A stretch of 64,000 nt of DNA, from positions 1 through 64,000 of the forward strand of contig NC_007796.1 of NCBI RefSeq assembly GCF_000013445.1. Reading direction: 5' to 3'. Below the pieces are notes generated by a model. That model did no database searches. It saw only the letters and a program-made list of their open reading frames with translations, and had not been told where the DNA came from. This document shows, one piece after another, positions 9,683-17,421 of this stretch (its first letter is position 1; the number at the start of each line of letters is the position of its first letter). The translations under genes were made by a program, and so were the position numbers. This DNA comes from Methanospirillum hungatei JF-1 (GTDB taxonomy: Archaea > Halobacteriota > Methanomicrobia > Methanomicrobiales > Methanospirillaceae).

Positions 9683-10921
9683 TTACTTCGATTCCCCGTC
9701 AGTAATGGACGCTGTATTAAAATTATGATGTTTTCGAAGAAACTCGAGGACCTTATCAGACTCCATCCACCGGTGATCCAGATCATTCACGATGGAATCT
9801 ATCTTTGCAACCTGCTCACTGATCTTCTCTGCAAATTCCACGTCATCAGACATACTTGCCAGCGTAAGGATGATACTGAGAGGATTGCGGATCTGGTCAT
9901 TGAGAACCGCTAGTTTTGCAATATTCTTCTCTATCTGTCTGACTGCTGCAGTTTTTTCATCTTCGAGCTGCCGTTCCCGGGTGATGTCTTTCCCTGAAGC
10001 AAGAATTCCGATGCATTTGCCAGAAGGAGAGCGAATCGCATGCATAAACCATGAGATGAACCGGGGTGAACCGTCACTGGTTAGAATTTCCCCTTTGAAC
10101 CGTGAACAATCTCCATACCAGCCCTGGAAGAATTCATGGAAGAATTGCCGTGTCAGGGCCCATTCAGAGGGGGGAAGAAACTGATCAAACCAGTTTTTTC
10201 CAATGATATCATCATGCGAAAGACCCAGGAACTCACACCCTCTCCGGTTGATAAGAGTGATTGTGCCATGCCGGTCAAAGGCCAGAATCATCACCTCTGC
10301 AACGTTGAGATACTGATGTGCACGTTCCCGTTCAAACCTGATCCGTTCAGCGGCTTTCACCTGCTCTGTGATATCATATGCAATCCCGATAACGCCGTTG
10401 ATTATCTGATCCGGTCCGGTCATAGGGGTGAGCGAGGTCTGGAAGATTACCCCGTTATGATCATATTCAAATGTTACTTCTTCTCCGCGTAATGCACGGA
10501 TATGCGCCTCTATTGCCGGGTGATTCCCTTTTGAAGAGTGAAAAAAATCATAAAGATTCTGTCCGACAACTTCTCCGGGGGTAAGACCAATAAGGGATAG
10601 GCCCTTTCCTTCTGATAGAAGATAATTGAGCTCCCTGTCAACAACCCAGAGAGTTGCCGGAATCTGCCGGGTAATAAACCGCAGTTGTTCCTCACGCTTA
10701 CGGATTTCATACTCCGCCTGGGCAAGCTGCTGGTACTGGAGACGCAGCTCATCCTGCTGAGCGATGAGTTCCTCATTTAAAACAGAGATTTCAGCATTTT
10801 GAAGGATAAGAGAGTTATAGAGTTTCTGGTAATCTTCAGTGTATTCGGGTTTTTTCTGGAGAGGATGCTGATCAGGAGCATCTGGGAGAGGGGTAGGGAT
10901 CTGGCGCCTTGAGTTATCCAT
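9683..10921 (-). CDS. PAS-PAS sensor protein with degenerate acceptor helix and no ATPase domain
   Basis: A 412-residue cytoplasmic protein. Residues 30-80 form a glutamine-rich coiled coil, then two PAS domains (about 80-200 and 205-325) and a C-terminal helix pair (about 330-400). The helix resembles a kinase dimerisation domain, but the phosphoacceptor box reads LNDQIRNPL, with D where histidine is expected (about residue 343) and Q for the usual glutamate. There is no HATPase_c domain, so it cannot be an ordinary kinase. It may dimerise with, or regulate, a true kinase; the giant kinase at 5172 carries the same module internally. GGAG lies eight bases before the ATG. The upstream 68-residue frame on the same strand is not convincing. 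Confidence 0.85.
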   Translation of the reverse strand: MDNSRRQIPTPLPDAPDQHPLQKKPEYTEDYQKLYNSLILQNAEISVLNEELIAQQDELRLQYQQLAQAEYEIRKREEQLRFITRQIPATLWVVDRELNYLLSEGKGLSLIGLTPGEVVGQNLYDFFHSSKGNHPAIEAHIRALRGEEVTFEYDHNGVIFQTSLTPMTGPDQIINGVIGIAYDITEQVKAAERIRFERERAHQYLNVAEVMILAFDRHGTITLINRRGCEFLGLSHDDIIGKNWFDQFLPPSEWALTRQFFHEFFQGWYGDCSRFKGEILTSDGSPRFISWFMHAIRSPSGKCIGILASGKDITRERQLEDEKTAAVRQIEKNIAKLAVLNDQIRNPLSIILTLASMSDDVEFAEKISEQVAKIDSIVNDLDHRWMESDKVLEFLRKHHNFNTASITDGESK

Positions 10922-11175
10922 TATATAACTCCGGATTCAGATGAGACTAATCGATTCCATCGCTGATATGGGAGACCAAAGAACATTTTTTGGAAGGAAT
11001 TAATACTGATGGTAAGATCAGTAGATTGCATAAACCTGATTAAAGGTAGTCCATAAGTCGATAAATACGTTATATTGTGCTGTACATATTCAAGCCATAT
11101 AGCATCATAAAACCGGAAGACCGTCATTTCAATAACAGGAGTCAGAAATAATTATGAAATTAAGATATATTATTA

Positions 11176-11685
11176 TTACTGATTCATATCTGATATCAAC
11201 TTACGGACATCAATCCAGATAACCAGTTCTTTTCTGCTCTCTCCCCGCTCACCTACTTCCTTCTTTATTATCCCAAGAATATGCCCCTCTTCTTCAGTGC
11301 CACCCCGTGCAGCCTGATCAATGTCCGTGACCGGCACGGTCAGAACTGAAGTAACCTCATCCACAACAATTCCGGTTTTTTGTGACGAGACCGTATCATC
11401 CATAACAATAAACCGGAGGTCTGCAGAAGACTTGTCTTTTGCTGCTGCAATCTGAAGGAGCTGACGAAGGTCAATGATCGTGGTTATCTCACCGCGAAGA
11501 TCAATGATTCCTCTGATATGGGATGGAGCGTGAGGGAGAGGGGTAATTTTTGAGGCTTCAACGATCTCCCGGACATCAAAGAGATTCACTGCAAATTTAT
11601 CCTCTCCAATAATAAACTCAACAACCTGGATTTCATCATCCTGTTCCTTTTTGCCAGTATGAATCTTTAGATCAGCAATTTCCAT
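11176..11685 (-). CDS. cheW: CheW-family chemotaxis coupling protein
   Basis: 169 residues with the CheW core starting at QVVEFIIGEDKFAVNLFDVREI and containing TPLPHAPSHIRGIIDLRGE and TTIIDLRQ, ending in WIDVRKLI. It links receptors to CheA. The start is supported by AGAGGG just before the ATG. It lies 8 bases downstream of the C-terminal half of the interrupted chemoreceptor gene, so receptor and coupler originally formed one transcript. The insertion element upstream may now reduce or alter its expression. It is a clear paralogue of the CheW at 1257-1826. Confidence 0.93.
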   Translation of the reverse strand: MEIADLKIHTGKKEQDDEIQVVEFIIGEDKFAVNLFDVREIVEASKITPLPHAPSHIRGIIDLRGEITTIIDLRQLLQIAAAKDKSSADLRFIVMDDTVSSQKTGIVVDEVTSVLTVPVTDIDQAARGGTEEEGHILGIIKKEVGERGESRKELVIWIDVRKLISDMNQ

Positions 11686-11693
11686 GATTCCCT

Positions 11694-13322
11694 CTAAATT
11701 TTAAACTTCGCCATTTCACTGGAGACAATTTCCACGATCTCATTCACATTTGCAACTATCTTACTGATCTGGTCAATAGACGCCGAAGCTTCCTGGGTTG
11801 CAGCTGCTGCATCTCCTGCCTCTTTTGCCGTATTTTGAACCAGCCCGCTTACTTCATTAATACTGGCGGTTACTTCTTCTACTGATGCTGCCTGTTCTTC
11901 TGATGATGATGCCACATCGGTTGCGTTCCGGGTGATGTCATCAATGGATGCTGCAATCTGCTCAAAAGCCCCGAGCGTTTCTGAAAGGGCAGAACTTCCC
12001 ATGGCAACAGTCTCTCCTGCATGACCCATGGCATCATTCGCCTTTTTGGCTTTTGTCTGGAGGGCCATGATCATATCTGCAATATTCTCGGCGGACTGAC
12101 GTGAATCCTGGGCAAGGGATTTGACTTCAGCTGCAACTACCGCAAATCCTCGTCCTGCTTCACCGGCCCGTGCTGCTTCAATAGCTGCGTTCAGGGCAAG
12201 AAGGTTGGTCTGGTTTGCGATATCTGAAATGAGTCTTACAATTTTACCGATCTCATCCATCTGCTGATTGATGTCTTTGACTATCTGATCAACTTCAGAC
12301 GATGACCGCTTGATCTCCTCCATTGCCGTCTCAGATTTTTGTGCCAGTTCAACCCCGTTCTTTGCATACCCGTTTGCTGCGGTTGCGGTGGATGATACCT
12401 CCTCGGCACGGCGGGATACTTCAGCAACGGTGGTATTGAGATCTTCCATAGCTTTGAGAACCTGGTGAATACCATCTTCTCCCCGTATTGCATTAGAACT
12501 GACTTCCCCGGCATTTTTTGCAATTTGTTGTGCTCCGGCTGAAACCTCCTCAATACTTGCGGTCGCTTCTTCAGCATTGGAGGCAAGGTCAAGAAGTTGT
12601 TTATTGATAAGACCCACAGCTGCCGATATCTGGATACCGATATTGTTCAGGGCGTCTTTAAATTCTACCCAGTCACCTGATACCTTCAGTGATGGATCCA
12701 CCCGTGCAGTAAAGTTGGAATTTGCATATTCTTTGGAAACGCGAAGGGCTTCGTTCACCGGGACGATAACACTGTCCAGTGTCTCATTGACTCCTTGTAC
12801 GATCTTGCGGAAATCACCCTGATGTTTGGAGGCATCTGCACGTGTTTTAAGTTTTCCATCAAGTGCTGCCCTGGAAAGCATATTTGCATCATCGACCAGA
12901 GCGTTGACAGCATCAATACAGACATTTAGATTATTCTTGATGGTGTTGAAATCACCGTTATAGTTATCAGTGATCTTTGCCGGAATATCTCCTTTGGAAA
13001 TACGATCAACATATCTCGCAGCAACATTGAGCGGTCCAATAACCGCGTCTAGCGTATCATTCACACCCTCAACGATCTTCCGGAAATCGCCCTGATGTTT
13101 GGAGGCATCTGCACGGGTATCTAAACGACCTTCTACAGCTGCTTTGGAAAGTAAATTTGCATCCTCCACTAATGCTTTAATATTATCCCGTAGTTGTATC
13201 AAATATTCATGAATTTGATCTTTTTCTGAGGCTTTTTGAACATCTGCAGTCATATCGCCCTCAGATAGTTTTGTCACGTACACAATTAAGTCTGAAAGCC
13301 AAAGAGGCTGTTGCACAAACAC
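11694..13322 (-). CDS. C-terminal half of an IS-interrupted chemoreceptor (HAMP repeats + signalling domain)
   Basis: An open frame of 542 residues. It starts at a GTG inside the end of the insertion element, so the first five residues are not native; receptor sequence begins at [11 protein letters not shown]. It has about four HAMP units (motifs such as [15 protein letters not shown] and [14 protein letters not shown]), then a cytoplasmic MCP signalling hairpin with the tip [20 protein letters not shown] and predicted methylation helices, ending KFKI. There are no membrane segments. Joined to 15045-17297 after removing the element, it gives one 1279-residue receptor. Whether this half is made today depends on initiation from the IS end; no Shine-Dalgarno sequence is seen there. 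Confidence 0.88.
   Translation of the reverse strand: MFVQQPLWLSDLIVYVTKLSEGDMTADVQKASEKDQIHEYLIQLRDNIKALVEDANLLSKAAVEGRLDTRADASKHQGDFRKIVEGVNDTLDAVIGPLNVAARYVDRISKGDIPAKITDNYNGDFNTIKNNLNVCIDAVNALVDDANMLSRAALDGKLKTRADASKHQGDFRKIVQGVNETLDSVIVPVNEALRVSKEYANSNFTARVDPSLKVSGDWVEFKDALNNIGIQISAAVGLINKQLLDLASNAEEATASIEEVSAGAQQIAKNAGEVSSNAIRGEDGIHQVLKAMEDLNTTVAEVSRRAEEVSSTATAANGYAKNGVELAQKSETAMEEIKRSSSEVDQIVKDINQQMDEIGKIVRLISDIANQTNLLALNAAIEAARAGEAGRGFAVVAAEVKSLAQDSRQSAENIADMIMALQTKAKKANDAMGHAGETVAMGSSALSETLGAFEQIAASIDDITRNATDVASSSEEQAASVEEVTASINEVSGLVQNTAKEAGDAAAATQEASASIDQISKIVANVNEIVEIVSSEMAKFKI
13299..13305 (+). repeat. Target-site duplication, left copy
   Basis: CCAAAGA directly abuts the left end of the insertion element. 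The identical 7-mer recurs at 15063-15069 beyond the right end. Deleting the element plus one copy restores the chemoreceptor frame (VHLW|LSDL), which confirms that it is the duplicated target. Confidence 0.85.
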
Positions 13323-15062
13323 AAAAAAAGCTTAATATAAATTATTAAAGCTTAATTATATATATTATTAAGATCAATATATTATATGTCTCATCGCTAT
13401 AACATGATTAGAGGATATGGTAATGAACAACAATTTTTACTCCCTGTCAATGCGATGGACTGGCTATCTGAAAATGATATTACTTATGGCATATTAGAAA
13501 TTCTTTCGATTCTCGATATTAGTCCATTTATTAATAAATATCGTGACGATGGTCGCGGTTCTGCCTTTTTTGATCCTCGTTCAATGCTTGGAATAATAAT
13601 TTATTCAATGATTCGTGGAGAAAAATCTAGCAGAAAAATTGAGATGTGCTGCCATTATGATATTGGATATCGGATCGTCGCCAATAATCTTACACCTGAC
13701 CATACAACGATCTATCGTTTCAAGAAGAATAATTCAAAAGAAATCAAATCCCTTTTTAAACAATTATCTCAAATTATCGTAGAATCCGGGATAGCAAGAA
13801 TCGGTGTCCTAGCCCTCGATGGATCAAAATTTGGCTGTAATGCCTCTTTATCAGCCAATAAAAAATTAAAATACCTTGAAGCAGAGCTAGGTCGGCTTTT
13901 TGATGAATCACAGGAAATTGATGAGTTAGAAAACGATGATATAAATATTCAGGATATGGAGATTAACCGACTACCTGAGCATCTTTCAACAAAAGAAAAA
14001 CGAAAGGAAGTTCTTAATCGGGCTAAAGAGAAATTAATTGAACGACATGATATCGAATCTAAAAAACAAGAAGAAAAGATTCTGGACCGCGAAAAAGAAG
14101 AATTAGAATCGGGTAAAAAGAAACGAGGTAGAAAGCCTTTAGAGCCTAAAAAAGAGCCATCTTCAGATTCAAAAGTAAATCTCACTGATCCTGAAAGTCA
14201 GATAATGTCAACCACCAATGGCTGGATTCAAGGGTATAATGGGCAGATTATCGTTTCTGAAAATCAATTTATCCTCGCTGCAATGATATCAGATGAGCAA
14301 AACGATAAAAAATTATTAATACCTATGCTAAATGAACTCGAAGACCTTTTTACGGGTATTCATCCATCAATTTCGCCTAATATACTACTATCTGATGCAG
14401 GTTATTTCTCATACCCGAATTCTTTAGCAGAATTGGATTATGGCATTCAACTCATCATCCCTCCTTCTAAAGAAAGAAAAATTCCAGAATATTCAGATAA
14501 TGATGGGTATATCTCACGAATGGAAATGATATGTCGGGCGATTTGTATGGGAGAAATAATCACATTTCCGGAATTGCAAAGTATCGGGACGTTTGTTTGG
14601 CAATCTTTTATGAACAGAGAGAAACAAGCAACAACTCAGGAAATTTGTAAACGAGTTATGGAAGTACGTGTGAAATCCCCCACTGGTAGAGAGTTATATC
14701 GAAAACGAAAATACATGGTCGAACCAGTTTTTGGTAATATGAAACATAATATGAGGTTTAGGAGTTTCTCTCAAAAAGGGAAAGAGAATTGCGAGGGAGA
14801 ATTCTTTTTAGCTGCATTAGTGCATAATATAAAAAAACTTATCAGATTTGAGGGTATAGTTAAAATTAAAGAATTTGCTACGAATATTATAAAACCGTCA
14901 AGAGGTTCAGGTTTTTCCTATATTTTTGCAAACACAGTATGTAAAGTGGGAATTGATACATGCAGGTTCATACATCAATTAGTCTATTTTGGTTGATAGC
15001 TTAAGGGGTAGAGATCGATCATTTGTGATCCTGCATGATATTGATCATTGGTGCAACACCCT
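13306..15062 (+). mobile_element. Insertion sequence, probably IS1182-like
   Basis: A 1757-bp element with imperfect terminal inverted repeats: GGCTGTTGCACAAA at 13306-13319 and, on the opposite strand, GGGTGTTGCACCAA at 15048-15061 (12 of 14 match). It contains a single transposase gene and is flanked by the 7-bp direct repeat CCAAAGA. It is visibly richer in A+T than the flanking receptor sequence, consistent with horizontal arrival. It interrupts a chemoreceptor gene in the opposite orientation. The family is assigned from transposase character and termini by memory; IS1182 and relatives are the best fit, IS5-like is the alternative. Confidence 0.88.
13386..14996 (+). CDS. Transposase of the insertion sequence
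   Basis: A 536-residue DDE-type transposase. The N-terminal part (residues 1-110) matches the DUF772-like domain of IS1182-class transposases (FFDPRSMLGIIIYSMIRGEKSSRKIE, then HTTIYRFKK). The catalytic region starts at VLALDGSKFGCNAS, is broken by a long charged lysine/glutamate-rich insert (about 160-260), and continues through ILLSDAGYFS to the last acidic block near YRKRKYMVEPVFGNMKHN. The frame is intact, so the element may still be active. It carries many A/T-rich codons compared with the surrounding genes. It is transcribed opposite to the interrupted receptor. Confidence 0.9.
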   Translation: MSHRYNMIRGYGNEQQFLLPVNAMDWLSENDITYGILEILSILDISPFINKYRDDGRGSAFFDPRSMLGIIIYSMIRGEKSSRKIEMCCHYDIGYRIVANNLTPDHTTIYRFKKNNSKEIKSLFKQLSQIIVESGIARIGVLALDGSKFGCNASLSANKKLKYLEAELGRLFDESQEIDELENDDINIQDMEINRLPEHLSTKEKRKEVLNRAKEKLIERHDIESKKQEEKILDREKEELESGKKKRGRKPLEPKKEPSSDSKVNLTDPESQIMSTTNGWIQGYNGQIIVSENQFILAAMISDEQNDKKLLIPMLNELEDLFTGIHPSISPNILLSDAGYFSYPNSLAELDYGIQLIIPPSKERKIPEYSDNDGYISRMEMICRAICMGEIITFPELQSIGTFVWQSFMNREKQATTQEICKRVMEVRVKSPTGRELYRKRKYMVEPVFGNMKHNMRFRSFSQKGKENCEGEFFLAALVHNIKKLIRFEGIVKIKEFATNIIKPSRGSGFSYIFANTVCKVGIDTCRFIHQLVYFG

Positions 15063-17297
15063 CCAAAGATGAACACCATTTATCGCGTTTTTCATCTTTT
15101 CATGATCACCATGACAAACGATCTCTACTTTTTCACGGAGATTTCCACCCCTAATCTGCTCGAGAATACGGTTACCCTCTCCAATAGGGATAAGAATCTC
15201 ATCGAGCATCTGATTCATACCCCGGATGACATCAGCATATGCTCCTTTGAACTGATCCGGGTTTCCACGCTCAGATAATTTTCCCGCTTTTGAAGCTTCG
15301 GTTAACCGAATCAATTCATTTTGTAATGCCTGAAGGGTTTCATACACCTTAATAAATGCGGGAACAAGTATATCTTCATCAGACCTCTTCCCACCTTTTA
15401 CAAAATTATTATACTCTGAAAGATCTCCGTTGCTTATTTGAATTATGGAGTTTGCGATATGATTAACCCGGTCCCTCACTTCATTCACATCAGATGCAAC
15501 AAGTGCAAAATCACCAAGATATTTCTTTTCTATGCCATGTGAGTAGTCATTCACAGCCATCCTTTTAAGGACAGCAGAAATGTCATGTAATGGACCGATG
15601 ACGGCATCCAGGGTATCATTCACACCCTCTACGATCTTCCGGAAATCACCCTGATGTTTGCTTGTATCTGCACGGGTATTTAAACGACCTTCTACAGCTG
15701 CCTTACTCAGCATATTTGCATCGGCAACCAGAGCGTTGACAGCGTCGATACAAGAGTTCAGATTATTCTTGATGGTGTTGAAATCACCATTATAGTTATC
15801 AGTAATCTTTGCCGGAATGTCACCTCTGGATATATCATCAACATATCTGGCAGCCACATTCAGGGGACCAATAACCGCATCCAGGGTATCATTCACACCC
15901 TCTACGATCTTCCGGAAATCACCCTGATGTTTGCTTGCATCTGCACGGGTATTTAAACGACCTTCTACAGCTGCCTTACTCAGCATATTTGCATCGGCAA
16001 CCAGAGCGTTGACTGCGTCGATACATTGATTCAGATTATTCTTGATGGTGTTGAAATCACCATTATAGTTATCAGTAATCTTTGCAGGAATGTCACCTCT
16101 GGATATATCATCAACATATCTGGCAGCCACATTCAGGGGACCAATAACCGCATCCAGGGTATCATTCACACCCTCTACGATCTTCCGGAAATCACCCTGA
16201 TGTTTGCTTGTATCTGCACGGGTATTTAAACGACCTTCTACAGCTGCCTTACTTAGCATATTTGCATCGGCAACCAGAGCGTTGACTGCGTCGATACATT
16301 GATTCAGATTATTCTTGATAGTATTGAAATCACCATAATACGTATCAGTGATTTTTTCTGGAATATCACCTTTCGAGATACGATCGACATAACCGGCGGC
16401 AACATTGAGCGGCACGATAACCGCATCCAGAGTATCATTCACACCCTCTACGATCTTCCGGAAATCACCCTGATGTTTGCTTGCATCTGCACGGGTATTT
16501 AAACGACCTTCTACGGCGGCCCTGGTGAGCGTCAGAACATCCTGGATTGCTGCTTTTTGAGAGGTAAGATCAATAATAAACTCTACTGCACCGGTACATA
16601 CCCCCTCATCATTTACTATCGGGGTTGCGGTGATGAGTATGGGAATATCCCTTGAACCGATGTGGGCAACCGTCTCTTCAGTGATAACCCGACGTTCCCG
16701 GATACTTCGCATGGTCGCACAATTCCCACCCTGACAAACATCATTTTGAAACAGGGTATGGCAAATTGTCCCGATTAAATCTTCCGGTTTTTTCTGAAAG
16801 AGGTCTGCTCCTGCATTATTGATATAAGTAATTTTCTGGCTCATATCAATGGCAATCACCGGGGTTGCAACACCATTGAGTACCCCCTGAATCTCCTTTC
16901 CGGCGCGTCTTAAATCATCTTCCTTTTTCTTGATCTCAGTGAGATTCTCAAAATATTCAACTGCTCCAATGACCTCACCTGAATCATTGAACAATGGAGA
17001 GGCATAGTAATGGATGGGGATATCTTTTCCCCGTATGTGAGCAACAGTCTCACTCTCAATCTTTCTCTTTTCCCTCATAGCCCGAAGGGTAGCACATTCC
17101 CCACCATCACAATCGTCGGTTCTGAATAATTCATGGCATTTCTGACCAACAGCCTGCTCACGGGTCAAAGCCAGTATTTCAAGAGCGGCATCATTGATCA
17201 TCTGAATTGTCCTGTCAGGACTTATTTGAATAACCGGCGTTGCAACCCCGTTCAGAACATTCTGACAGAATCCTAAATCATCTCTATCAAAAGTCAT
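15045..17297 (-). CDS. N-terminal half of an IS-interrupted soluble chemoreceptor (PAS-PAS-HAMP ladder)
   Basis: An open frame of 750 residues; native sequence ends at NGVHLW and the last residues (RVLHQ) come from the IS. Two PAS domains (about 1-120 and 125-245) each carry a cysteine set (CHELFRTDDCDGGEC and CHTLFQNDVCQGGNC). A ladder of HAMP units follows, including four near-identical 91-residue double-HAMP repeats, then more divergent HAMPs. No membrane segment is present, so it sensed a cytoplasmic cue. It lacks the signalling hairpin, which lies beyond the insertion at 11694-13298, and cannot signal alone. The start has GGTGAT upstream, matching the 16S 3' end. It is divergent from the HTH-PAS gene at 17422. 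Confidence 0.88.
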   Translation of the reverse strand: MTFDRDDLGFCQNVLNGVATPVIQISPDRTIQMINDAALEILALTREQAVGQKCHELFRTDDCDGGECATLRAMREKRKIESETVAHIRGKDIPIHYYASPLFNDSGEVIGAVEYFENLTEIKKKEDDLRRAGKEIQGVLNGVATPVIAIDMSQKITYINNAGADLFQKKPEDLIGTICHTLFQNDVCQGGNCATMRSIRERRVITEETVAHIGSRDIPILITATPIVNDEGVCTGAVEFIIDLTSQKAAIQDVLTLTRAAVEGRLNTRADASKHQGDFRKIVEGVNDTLDAVIVPLNVAAGYVDRISKGDIPEKITDTYYGDFNTIKNNLNQCIDAVNALVADANMLSKAAVEGRLNTRADTSKHQGDFRKIVEGVNDTLDAVIGPLNVAARYVDDISRGDIPAKITDNYNGDFNTIKNNLNQCIDAVNALVADANMLSKAAVEGRLNTRADASKHQGDFRKIVEGVNDTLDAVIGPLNVAARYVDDISRGDIPAKITDNYNGDFNTIKNNLNSCIDAVNALVADANMLSKAAVEGRLNTRADTSKHQGDFRKIVEGVNDTLDAVIGPLHDISAVLKRMAVNDYSHGIEKKYLGDFALVASDVNEVRDRVNHIANSIIQISNGDLSEYNNFVKGGKRSDEDILVPAFIKVYETLQALQNELIRLTEASKAGKLSERGNPDQFKGAYADVIRGMNQMLDEILIPIGEGNRILEQIRGGNLREKVEIVCHGDHEKMKNAINGVHLWRVLHQ
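15063..15069 (+). repeat. Target-site duplication, right copy
   Basis: The second copy of CCAAAGA, directly outside the right terminal inverted repeat. See the left copy at 13299-13305. Confidence 0.85.
15627..16445 (-). repeat. 273-bp tandem repeats encoding double-HAMP units
   Basis: The same sequence word (CTCTACGATCTTCCGGAAAT) recurs at 15627, 15900, 16173 and 16446, exactly 273 bases (91 codons) apart. Each period encodes two HAMP-like helices pairs. Similar, more diverged units occur in the other half of this gene and in the receptor at 25025. Confidence 0.85.
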
Positions 17298-17421
17298 CCG
17301 ATATCACCAATACTCAGTAAATATGTATAAACTGTGATTGAGTATAACACGGCTTATTTGCCGGGCAATAATGCCATGCATATCGCTCTCCTTATTATCT
17401 CTGAATTAAAACCAGAAACAT

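Noticed and set aside
10921-11127. 68-residue frame just upstream of the PAS adaptor gene, overlapping its start as TAATG
   Set aside because: The overlap looks like coupling, but the peptide has no family pattern and no ribosome-binding site, and the next gene has its own GGAG.
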